43,344 nucleotides of DNA, from assembly GCA_903828975.1 (NCBI GenBank), contig CAIKOD010000098.1:1-43344 (forward strand), in the 5' to 3' direction. The DNA comes from an uncultured Methanomicrobiales archaeon (GTDB lineage: Archaea > Halobacteriota > Methanomicrobia > Methanomicrobiales > Methanospirillaceae). The translations under genes were made by a program, and so were the position numbers. The notes beneath the pieces are model-generated. The model did not search any database and had not been told where the DNA came from. It saw only the letters and a list, made by a program, of their open reading frames with translations. Shown here piece after piece: positions 33,262 to 41,254 of the stretch. Each line of letters starts with the position of its first letter. Position 1 is the first letter of the stretch.

Positions 33262-36200
33262 AGCCCCACCCCGAGCAGGATAATGACCAGAAACCCTACC
33301 AGCACGCTTGTAAAGATTGCAATGTTCCAGTTTATGTCACGACCTTCCCCAGCCTGGGCGTAGGTACCTGCCGTGAAAAGCATGTGGGTAGCGTTGGTTG
33401 CATAGTCATATGTTTTCCGGAACAGTCCCTGTAACCCTCCAGCGAACACGGTTACACCACGGCCTGCTGCCACGTAGAGTATGTCGAAATCCTTCAGTTG
33501 CGTGTCATGGGGTTCGAGGTATTTTCGCCCGATGGTAAAGAAAAACGCCGCCGCAGCACCCAGAATAAACAAGGTCCCCACCACCCGGAGAGGATCATAG
33601 GCAAAGTAGGTCGTCGGGTATGGCAGGATGGCGTACAGTAATGAGGGGAATATTCCAATCAGGATACATAATGCAGCAGCCCCAAGCATGGCTGCCTGCA
33701 TGAGGAAGGGAGGATCGGTGGCCTTTGTATCACCCGGCCTTAGGAATGCAAAATATCCCAGCTTCAGGAACGATACAAATGTCCCAAAGGACGCGATCTC
33801 AAGAAGCACCCAGAGCCATATACTGGTATGTTCTGCGGCCATAAGCACCATACCCTTCGACACAAACCCGTTGAAGAGGGGCACACCTGATATGGAAAAT
33901 GCCGCAACCCAGAAAGCAAATGCCGTAATGGGCATCTTTTTCTGGAGCCCGCCGATGCGGCTTAACGCATTTTCACCGGTTTTCCAGATGATAACTCCGA
34001 TGACCATGAAGAGGAGTGCCTTGTAAAGGATGTGGTTGAAGACATGGGCCATACCACCGTCGAATCCCAGTTGCCCGATTTCATTGGCGGTTCCAAGCCA
34101 GCCTAAAATCCCCACACCGGCAACCATGAAACCTACCTGGGAGATAATGTGGTACGATAGCAGGCGACGCATGTCATTCTGGAAAACGGCAAAGAACACA
34201 CCATAAACGGCCATTAATGCACCCATGAAGGCGATAATTTCAGTCCCCGGCTGAACACGCGCAAGAAGGTAGACCGCCGCCTTCGTGGTGAACACGCAAA
34301 GGAATACCCCGGCAACAAAATTGGCCCTGGGGTACGAGTCCGGAAGCCAGGTATGGAATGGTATGAAGGCAATATTGACCCCGATACCGAGTACGATCAA
34401 CACCGACGCCCAGAACTGGTAGGTGACATCCGGTATTGCACCAACCGGACCAATAACAGGGGAGCCACCACCTAACAGCAGCAGGGCTATCCCTGCAGCA
34501 AGGAGGGTACCCCCCAGGCCATGGAACAGGAGATACCGGTACCCTGCGCCTGTTGCCTCCCTCCGTTCCTGCCAGATCAGGAATGTCGAGGTGATCGCCA
34601 TGACCTCCCAGAAGATAAGAAGCGTGATCCAGTCCCCTGCAAAGACGACTCCCATGGCAGCCCCTGCATAGAGGAGGGCATAAAGCTGGAGCCGTGGAGC
34701 TGCGATCACTGCCACGTAGAGGATGGCAAGGAATGTAATGATTGCAAAAATCAGCCCGACCATGTAGGAAAGGCTGTCAACCCGGAGAAGGACAAGCGTG
34801 TAACTAATGAAGGGGATGTTCCATTGCATCAAACCGGTCGCAGCAGATTGAGAAAAATATCCCCCGGGGAGAAGGATTGCGTTAAAGAGGGCAAGCCCTC
34901 CAAGGGTGATAAGACCGATCTGGCGGAGCTTTCCCTTCAGCAATAATACGAGTGGTGCACCCACAAGGAAGATCAGGAATGGCGGGACCGCAGTACCGGC
35001 TGAAAAAGTCCCTGAAACCTGGACAGCGGTGTGTGTCACATTTGCCGCTACCTGCTCACACAGTGCAAACGGGCTGAAAGGTGCTACAGTCCAGATCCCA
35101 AGGAGCAGTGCTCCGACTGCAGTGACCACTACCGGGACGCGGAGTGTCCAGCGTACCTCTGTTATTTTACCATCGGATGGTCGGAAATAGGCACGGATGA
35201 TAACAGGCAGGAAATACGCGAGATTCAGCACGCTTGATCCAACAAGGACCAGGAGGATCCACCAGTCAGTGGCAGTCCCAGCTCCAACCCCGAGAGTCAG
35301 ATACCATTTGGCTATGAACCCTGCCGTCAGTGGCAGGCCTGCCATACTGAGTAGCGCAATGGTAAAGGCCCCAAATTCCCAGGGCATTTTCTTTCCCATC
35401 CCGTCAAGCTGTGAAATTTTTGTTTTCCCTGTTTCCACCGCAACCGTTCCTGCAACAAAAAACATGGCCAGTTTGCCGAGTGCATGGGCAGTAAATGCAT
35501 ACGTAGCCCCGATTATTGCTGCAGCCCTTGCCGTTTCTGAAACCCCGGGGATTCCAGTGGGCAGGAGTACGGCGGCGCCAAGCACCATGTAACTGAGCTG
35601 ACTTACCGTGGAATACGCGAGCCGGAGTTTGAAATCATCCTGGAGAAGGGCGAGGAGAGACCCGACAATAATCGTAATAACCGCAATTACAATTACAACA
35701 TTCTGGAGCCCCAGCGCGACCATCTGGTCGGGGCCGTAAATGTAGAGTATAAGTCGTAGAAGACCAAAGACCCCGGTATTTACTACGGCGACCGCGTGGA
35801 GAAGTCCACTTACGGGGGTAGGGGCAATCATCGCACTTGGGAGCCAGCCGTGGAGGGGAACGAGTGCTGCTTTTACTCCGAACCCTGCCATAAGCAGGAT
35901 AAATGCAAACCTGGCGAAATCAGGTGCAATAGTGGCAACTGCCGGGTTACCACCTGCTACAAAGTCAAGGGTATTACCCATTGCAAGGAGTGCCATGATG
36001 CCGGCAAGGATGGCAACTCCACCGCTTTGTGTGTAAATCAGGTATTTCTTCCCTGCAGCAAGTGCCACCCTCGTTTCATTATGAACAACGAGCGGATAGG
36101 CGGCAACAGCCAGTATTTCATAAAAAACAAACAAAACGAAGAGGTTGGAGGCGAAGGCAACTCCCATAACAGACCCGATACAAATTGCGAAACAGGCATA

Positions 36201-36545
36201 GTACCGGGTCTGGGAATGTTCTTTCAGCCCACGCATGTAGCCGATACTGAATATCGTGGTGATGATCCAGAGGCAGGACGCAATACTTGCAAATAGGAGG
36301 CCAAGGGCATCTGCCGTGAATTGAATGTTTAGTCCCGGAAGTACAACGAGGGACTGGGTTGACACAGCTTGTGTAGCAAAGGCAGAAGGGAGAGAAAAGA
36401 TACACAGGATAAACGTCAGGATTGCCGCCACAAGCGAAGCTGCCTCACGTGCATTTTGCCGGTTATTAAGGAGTATAATTGCAATTGACCCAATAAAAGG
36501 GATTAAAACGATAGCAACAATCATCCATGGTTGTACCTCGGTCAT
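33258..36545 (-). CDS. Fused double antiporter-like subunit (two NuoL/M-type modules in one protein)
   Basis: 1095 residues, twice the normal length. The first module (about 1-510) has Glu143 in LFVFYEILAV, Lys225 in GFGVKAALVPLHGWLP, His250 in SGLLHAVAV and Lys413. The second (about 520-1010) repeats the plan: Glu647 in LLIFWEVMAI, Asn724 in GIGVNIAFIPFHTWLP where the family has Lys, Lys755 in FTTKAAVYL, Lys842 and Lys897. A C-terminal part (1010-1095) holds an amphipathic stretch and one more helix (NIAIFTSVLVGFLVIILL). The frame is continuous with no sign of a sequencing join. Family members normally are separate proteins. With the NuoN-like protein, the complex would have three pump modules as complex I does. 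Confidence 0.9.
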   Translation of the reverse strand: MTEVQPWMIVAIVLIPFIGSIAIILLNNRQNAREAASLVAAILTFILCIFSLPSAFATQAVSTQSLVVLPGLNIQFTADALGLLFASIASCLWIITTIFSIGYMRGLKEHSQTRYYACFAICIGSVMGVAFASNLFVLFVFYEILAVAAYPLVVHNETRVALAAGKKYLIYTQSGGVAILAGIMALLAMGNTLDFVAGGNPAVATIAPDFARFAFILLMAGFGVKAALVPLHGWLPSAMIAPTPVSGLLHAVAVVNTGVFGLLRLILYIYGPDQMVALGLQNVVIVIAVITIIVGSLLALLQDDFKLRLAYSTVSQLSYMVLGAAVLLPTGIPGVSETARAAAIIGATYAFTAHALGKLAMFFVAGTVAVETGKTKISQLDGMGKKMPWEFGAFTIALLSMAGLPLTAGFIAKWYLTLGVGAGTATDWWILLVLVGSSVLNLAYFLPVIIRAYFRPSDGKITEVRWTLRVPVVVTAVGALLLGIWTVAPFSPFALCEQVAANVTHTAVQVSGTFSAGTAVPPFLIFLVGAPLVLLLKGKLRQIGLITLGGLALFNAILLPGGYFSQSAATGLMQWNIPFISYTLVLLRVDSLSYMVGLIFAIITFLAILYVAVIAAPRLQLYALLYAGAAMGVVFAGDWITLLIFWEVMAITSTFLIWQERREATGAGYRYLLFHGLGGTLLAAGIALLLLGGGSPVIGPVGAIPDVTYQFWASVLIVLGIGVNIAFIPFHTWLPDSYPRANFVAGVFLCVFTTKAAVYLLARVQPGTEIIAFMGALMAVYGVFFAVFQNDMRRLLSYHIISQVGFMVAGVGILGWLGTANEIGQLGFDGGMAHVFNHILYKALLFMVIGVIIWKTGENALSRIGGLQKKMPITAFAFWVAAFSISGVPLFNGFVSKGMVLMAAEHTSIWLWVLLEIASFGTFVSFLKLGYFAFLRPGDTKATDPPFLMQAAMLGAAALCILIGIFPSLLYAILPYPTTYFAYDPLRVVGTLFILGAAAAFFFTIGRKYLEPHDTQLKDFDILYVAAGRGVTVFAGGLQGLFRKTYDYATNATHMLFTAGTYAQAGEGRDINWNIAIFTSVLVGFLVIILLGVGL

Positions 36546-36865
36546 TGGTCACCACCACGGATAATCCGGAAAATAATTTCACTATCAAAAGTTTTCCAGG
36601 CTCGCTTTAACAGGATCACAAGGGCCAGGGCAACACCGGCAATAACTGCCTCGATGGCAATAAGCGTGAATACCACTGCCTGGGAGACTCCGGTCTCACC
36701 ACTCATATATCCCCCGAGAATGAAAAGCAGGCAAACCGCTTTACCGAGAAATTCCAACCCCATCACCATTTTAATCAGGTCGTTCCGGGCGATCAGACCT
36801 GCAAGTCCAATCGCAAAGAGCCCCGCGGAAACAATGATCACCACGGGCAGCCCGGATAGTGTCAT
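36542..36865 (-). CDS. Mbh-like hydrogenase, NuoK/MnhC-like subunit
   Basis: 107 residues, three helices. It has the NuoK pattern: AIGLAGLIARNDLIKMVMGLE with the conserved Glu, then FTLIAIEAVIAGVALALVI with the second membrane Glu. These two glutamates form part of the proton pathway in complex I. It overlaps both neighbours by ATGA. Confidence 0.88.
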   Translation of the reverse strand: MTLSGLPVVIIVSAGLFAIGLAGLIARNDLIKMVMGLEFLGKAVCLLFILGGYMSGETGVSQAVVFTLIAIEAVIAGVALALVILLKRAWKTFDSEIIFRIIRGGDQ

Positions 36866-37104
36866 GGTGGCCTCCTCCCCGCGGTATCGGAGCGGACAAG
36901 CAGGAGAATTGAGATGACACCGGCAAGGAGGATAAAACCCTGAAATACCGTCTCAACCGTCCGTCCTCCCCAAATCACTGCCCCTGCAGGGATCCCACCG
37001 GGTGTTACAGCGGGCCACGGAGTATAATACGGTACCCATAGGGAAACAAAGAGGAGGAAAAAAACAATCCCAAGGACCGATGCAACAATGCTCTTTGCAT
37101 TCAT
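36862..37104 (-). CDS. Mbh-like hydrogenase, MbhE-like small membrane subunit
   Basis: 80 residues with two helices. The region GGRTVETVFQGFILLAGV resembles the R-x-x-D/E-T segment of MbhE and MrpB proteins, followed by a Leu/Val-rich helix. The C-terminus is short and basic. Together with the upstream MbhD-like gene it gives the first pair of the Mrp-type module. MrpE, F and G homologues are not seen. Confidence 0.65.
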   Translation of the reverse strand: MNAKSIVASVLGIVFFLLFVSLWVPYYTPWPAVTPGGIPAGAVIWGGRTVETVFQGFILLAGVISILLLVRSDTAGRRPP

Positions 37105-37364
37105 GCAGGCACCTCTTCCTCCTCCCCGCCCCCAAGAATGAGAGCCACGAGAAACAGCACGGATACAAGTCCCGCACCGACCGTCAGTTCAAGAGCTCCC
37201 GCGAAGGGGGATGCAAGGTAAAAAAATAACATCGCGAGACATATACTACAGATTGCATAGGCAGCAATTGCACGAATCAGATTTTTCTGTATGATGGCAA
37301 TGACCGCCATTACAATTGTTACCAGCCCCAGCGCAGATAGGATAAAAAAATCAGCGTCAGCCAT
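37101..37364 (-). CDS. Mbh-like hydrogenase, MbhD-like (DUF4040) small membrane subunit
   Basis: 87 residues with three helices and a Glu-rich C-terminus (GGGEEEEVPA). ALELTVGAGLVSVLFLVALI is the typical MbhD segment with conserved E-x-x-x-G. It is the first gene of the operon. GGAGAA lies before its ATG, and a TATA-like sequence (CTATATTCAA on the minus strand, about 37446-37456) lies about 90 nt upstream. Confidence 0.75.
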   Translation of the reverse strand: MADADFFILSALGLVTIVMAVIAIIQKNLIRAIAAYAICSICLAMLFFYLASPFAGALELTVGAGLVSVLFLVALILGGGEEEEVPA

Positions 37365-38075
37365 CTGAATTTTCTCCGTTGGTCAACCAGTTGTCATTGG
37401 GCGCAGATAAACCGGTAACCAGGCGCTGAGCGGCAAAGAAGGACATTGAATATAGCGCTTCCGATATCGCCTTTGCACGGACGGAACAGGGAGGGTTTAT
37501 CATCGCAGTCTTTCCGGGTTAACGAAATTAATCCACCAGACGAATAGACATTTCTCTGGAGAGAATTCGATTTTTAGCCTTTTTGTACTACATACAGATG
37601 AATTCTATCATTTTCGATTAGTTTCATCATATCACGAAAGACACGATAAATCTTTGGTCAGATAACATTCTGGCTCACAAGCTCCGCAGAAACAGAATAA
37701 CAGATTGAAAAGAGGATGTATAATTCTTCAATGAACCAGAAAACGGATTATCTGCCTGATTATAATTCGGGTCGACCTCTTCATTAACTGGAGATTCATA
37801 CGAATAGATACCCTGGCCCAATCAGGAGACTGATAAGCGATGTTATTCATTGAGTATTCTTATGCGCATCAAAAAATCCGGAGTAATCGGCAGTACGTGT
37901 TTCAGGAGCGAAAAGTCCATCCTAATCTCGGAAACATTGGAACCCCAGACATTCCGGGATCCTCCGAAATTTGTGGCAACGAGGAATTTCAATCATTTAA
38001 AACCAGGATCGTCCAGGGTCCGATGCCAGCGTCCGTGCATCAGTAATCAATGCGGAATACCACCGGGAAAAAAGG
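37365..38075. other. 711-bp gap between the two hydrogenase operons
   Basis: The gap probably holds the promoter and leader of the Mbh-like operon on the minus strand. No reliable gene is seen. A 16-codon ORF (37902-37952, minus) has a good ribosome binding site but is too short to claim. Its A/T-rich stretch near 37545-37700 has poly-T-poor sequence and no clear repeat. Confidence 0.4.
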
Positions 38076-38459
38076 TTAACCCTGGATTTCGCCCTTATCG
38101 GCAGCTTTCACAGGTTTTACATACGTAATCGTAACGATTTCTACACCACGGGTTACAGTCGGCGCTGTGTATTGGGTGTCCATAAAGAGGCATTTTACAG
38201 GGCAGGTATCAACGCATGAATTGCAGACAACACAGCGGAGCCTGTCCATCTGCCAGGTCTTTTCCTCTTTATTCAACAAAATTGCCTGGGCAGGGCATTT
38301 CCTCTGGCAGGTACCGCAGGATATGCACCTGCTCTCATCAATGGTCACATGGCCCCTCGTCAGGAGAGTTTTTTTCGCGGGTTCTGCCGGGTACCGGATC
38401 GTTGCCGGCCGTGAAAGGACCGTCCTTAATGCCGTTTTTACCATCTCAAAGAATGCCAT
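38076..38459 (-). CDS. echF: Ech hydrogenase subunit F (polyferredoxin)
   Basis: 127 residues with two [4Fe-4S] motifs, CISCGTCQRKCPAQAI and CVVCNSCVDTCPVKCLFM. It is the electron entry subunit for ferredoxin. An 8-bp gap separates it from echE. It is the last gene of the six-gene operon. Confidence 0.92.
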   Translation of the reverse strand: MAFFEMVKTALRTVLSRPATIRYPAEPAKKTLLTRGHVTIDESRCISCGTCQRKCPAQAILLNKEEKTWQMDRLRCVVCNSCVDTCPVKCLFMDTQYTAPTVTRGVEIVTITYVKPVKAADKGEIQG

Positions 38460-38467
38460 TGGTCAAA

Positions 38468-39547
38468 TCACCTCTCCGTACAGCTGATGCAGGGATCGAT
38501 AGACAATACAATAACAGGGACATCTGCAAGTTCACATCCCTGCAACATCTTGACCAGTGGGGGGATGTTCGTCAGAGTCGGGGTCCTGATCCTGGATCGT
38601 ACAAGGAATTTTGTTCCATTACCCTTGAGATAATGGACCAGCTCCCCTCTCGGTTGCTCGGAGCGGGTAAAATATTCCCCATCCGGGGTCCCTGTGACCT
38701 TCACATCTGTAGGCCCGTCAGGGATTTTCCTGACTGCCTGCTGAATGAGGTCGATTGACGTGAAGAGTTCCCTGCACCTCACCACGCAGCGTGCATAGCA
38801 GTCACCATCATTTTCAGCGACTGTTTCCAGGTTGAGCTTCCCGTACGCTGCATACCCCGTCTTCCTCATATCGAGCGATACACCGCTTCCACGAGCGGTG
38901 GGACCGACAGCACCAAGGGAATACGCATCATCCCTGGATAAGACCCCTACATTTTTCAGTCGGTGCTTGATCGACGCATCCCTGAGGAACACGTTCGTTA
39001 ATTCCTCAAGCTCCTGTCCGATACTGTCGAGGTCTTTGCTCATCTGACCGAGTTTTTCACCACTGATATCCCTTCTTACACCGCCGATCTTGCAGGAACC
39101 CTGGATAACCCTTCCTCCGGTTGTCTGCTCCATTACATCAAGGATCCGTTCCCTTATTCTCCATGCATTCATGAAGAGGTTCTCAAATCCGAATGAGTCA
39201 GCAAAGAGGCCCAGCCACAGGAGGTGGGAGTGGAGCCTCGAATACTCGGACCAGATCGTGCGGAGGAAGAGGGCCCGCTCGGGCACCTCAACCTGCATAA
39301 TCTCTTCGATCCCCTGGCAATAGGTGAGACCGTGGATGAAACTGCAGATCCCGCACGTCCTCTCTGCGACATAGACATATTCAGTAAATTCCCGTTTTTC
39401 CACGAGCTTTTCGAAGCCACGGTGGATGTACCCGATAGAGGGGATTGCCTCAACAACCATCTCATCTTCAAGGACCAGGTCGAGATGGATCGGTTCAGGG
39501 AGGACGGGGTGTTGTGGCCCGAATGGGATGATGATCTGCTTGGTCAT
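38468..39547 (-). CDS. echE: Ech hydrogenase subunit E ([NiFe] large subunit)
   Basis: 359 residues. Nickel ligands are Cys65 and Cys68 (RTCGICSFIHG) and Cys353 and Cys356 (DPCISCTER). The protein ends exactly at CTER with no C-terminal extension, as known for Ech, so it needs no maturation protease. SYRLGAVGPTARGSGVS-type central motif (DDAYSLGAVGPTARGSG) is conserved. H2 oxidation or proton reduction with ferredoxin occurs here. Confidence 0.95.
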   Translation of the reverse strand: MTKQIIIPFGPQHPVLPEPIHLDLVLEDEMVVEAIPSIGYIHRGFEKLVEKREFTEYVYVAERTCGICSFIHGLTYCQGIEEIMQVEVPERALFLRTIWSEYSRLHSHLLWLGLFADSFGFENLFMNAWRIRERILDVMEQTTGGRVIQGSCKIGGVRRDISGEKLGQMSKDLDSIGQELEELTNVFLRDASIKHRLKNVGVLSRDDAYSLGAVGPTARGSGVSLDMRKTGYAAYGKLNLETVAENDGDCYARCVVRCRELFTSIDLIQQAVRKIPDGPTDVKVTGTPDGEYFTRSEQPRGELVHYLKGNGTKFLVRSRIRTPTLTNIPPLVKMLQGCELADVPVIVLSIDPCISCTER

Positions 39548-39912
39548 GGTTGTTCTCCTTTGGGAATAGCAGCCCCAAACGGGAACTTTATTGATGTCCT
39601 GATGAAATTCCCCTTGAAATCAATATTCATACCCCTGACCTGGATACCAAAAAGATCGTGCATCTCGTTCTCGTAAACGAACGCACCCCAGTACATCCCT
39701 GAAATACTTGGTACTTCTGTATCTCCGGTCACCGTAATCCGGAGGTTCCGGAAGACAAAATCCTTGTCAAACGAGTAGTTAATCTCGTAGACCTCCCCGA
39801 TTTTTGTGCAGCCAATCTGGACGAGCCTGTAGCCTCCTTGTTTATATTGTTCGACCCTGCCAATCAGTTGCCCAACTTCAATAGGCATTGTCAATTGCTC
39901 TTCAGTTGTCAT
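39544..39912 (-). CDS. echD: Ech hydrogenase subunit D (NuoC-like)
   Basis: 122 residues, matching EchD. Its C-terminal half has YWGAFVYENEMHDLFGIQVRG, the complex I 30-kDa-type motif. It overlaps echC and echE by ATGA on both sides. Confidence 0.88.
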   Translation of the reverse strand: MTTEEQLTMPIEVGQLIGRVEQYKQGGYRLVQIGCTKIGEVYEINYSFDKDFVFRNLRITVTGDTEVPSISGMYWGAFVYENEMHDLFGIQVRGMNIDFKGNFIRTSIKFPFGAAIPKGEQP

Positions 39913-40376
39913 ACTGCACTCCCGGATTTATCCATCGTTTCATTTCCTTTTTCTTTCATTGCCAGTCTCTTCGTTTCAAGGATACCAAGCGCCGTGACAA
40001 CCCCGTCAATGATCGACTCAGGCCGGGCTGCACACCCGGTGACAAACACGTCTACAGGTATTACCTTGTCGACACCACCAAGTACATTGTAGCATTCACG
40101 GAATATCCCACCGGATGCGGCACAGATACCTATTGCCACGACTACCTTTGGTTCCGGGATCTGCTCGTAAATGTTTTTTACTACTTCCTTGTTCTGTTCA
40201 TTGACACTTCCTGTGACAAGGAAAATATCCGCATGTTTCGGGTTGCCTGTATTGATAATCCCAAACCGCTCCACGTCATAAACAGGAGTCAGGGCCGCCA
40301 GCACTTCTATGTCGCACCCATTACAGGATGACGCATCATAATGAATTACCCAGGGCGATTTTTTCAGGTACGTCAT
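39909..40376 (-). CDS. echC: Ech hydrogenase subunit C (small subunit)
   Basis: 155 residues from the ATG at 40376, which overlaps the echB stop by ATGA; a longer frame to 40472 exists but has no homology. Cluster cysteines are Cys18 and Cys21 (SCNGCDIEV), the Cys in AIGICAASGG and the Cys in TGCAARPE. The last motif has Ala-Ala where the family normally has Pro-Pro. Confidence 0.93.
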   Translation of the reverse strand: MTYLKKSPWVIHYDASSCNGCDIEVLAALTPVYDVERFGIINTGNPKHADIFLVTGSVNEQNKEVVKNIYEQIPEPKVVVAIGICAASGGIFRECYNVLGGVDKVIPVDVFVTGCAARPESIIDGVVTALGILETKRLAMKEKGNETMDKSGSAV

Positions 40377-41254
40377 GGCATGATCACTCCTTTTAGATAA
40401 TACAGCACCCCGAGATTCACGATACCAAGTGTACCGGCAATAAGCCACGCACTTCTGAGGGTCAGCTGCCATTTGACACGGGATATCGTGTTATCTATTA
40501 GTATCTCAAGGAAATAAGCGATGATTATAGCGGCAACGGCAATAACAGGGCTGAACCCGAAAAACAGGTAGACAACACCGAGCAGGAATACATACTCATA
40601 CCAGTGAGCAATTTCAATTTTACCAAGGTTGGAACCTGAGAAATCAGTCGTTACACCCTTGACAATTTCCTGGTGCGCATGGTGCGAAGTGGAGAGGTCA
40701 AACGGAGATTTCCGGAGCTTAATCGTCAGGACAATCAGGTACCCGATGAAGACGCCGGGGAGGTATAGGATGATTGGTATCCCTGAATTTACAATTGCAC
40801 TTACGTTGAAGCTCTGTGTGACCATGTACATCCCGACTGCAGTGAATATGATCATCGGTTCGTAGGCGATGATCTGGATGAGTTCACGTTCCGCACCGAT
40901 ATGACTGTAGGGAGAGTAGGATGCATATGCCCCGAGAACAAGGAAGATATGTGAGAGCGTGAATGCAAAAATCACGAGCAGCATGTCTCCACCGGAGAAA
41001 AACAATGCCCCTGCTACTATCATGAAGACCAGGTAACTCAGCACATAAAAATGCTGGGTAACCGTAACCACCATGTTCTCTTTCTCGAAGAGTTTCCCTA
41101 CGTCATAAAATGGCTGAAGTACTGGTGGTCCGACCCTGCCCTGCATCCTTGCAGTGACCTTCCTGTCGATACCCGCGATAAGTCCTCCTGCAAGAGGGGC
41201 AAGCAGGATAAAGAGGACTGCATTTACGAGCGATATCACCGGTTCAGTTATCAT
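40373..41254 (-). CDS. echB: Ech hydrogenase subunit B (membrane anchor, NuoH-like)
   Basis: 293 residues with about eight helices. RKVTARMQGRVGPPVLQP near residue 32 and the later SPFDLSTSHHAHQEIVKG loop are the EchB/NuoH landmarks. It joins the hydrogenase module to EchA. Confidence 0.93.
   Translation of the reverse strand: MITEPVISLVNAVLFILLAPLAGGLIAGIDRKVTARMQGRVGPPVLQPFYDVGKLFEKENMVVTVTQHFYVLSYLVFMIVAGALFFSGGDMLLVIFAFTLSHIFLVLGAYASYSPYSHIGAERELIQIIAYEPMIIFTAVGMYMVTQSFNVSAIVNSGIPIILYLPGVFIGYLIVLTIKLRKSPFDLSTSHHAHQEIVKGVTTDFSGSNLGKIEIAHWYEYVFLLGVVYLFFGFSPVIAVAAIIIAYFLEILIDNTISRVKWQLTLRSAWLIAGTLGIVNLGVLYYLKGVIMP

Noticed and set aside
37902-37952. 16-codon minus-strand ORF with GGAGGATC ribosome binding site in the gap between hydrogenase operons
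   Set aside because: Too short, no recognisable motif and no coupling to a neighbour. Unlike 31326-31412, position alone does not support it.
37840-38128. Plus-strand ORFs of 68 and 92 codons
   Set aside because: They overlap each other in different frames, have no family resemblance and the longer one runs into the end of echF on the opposite strand.
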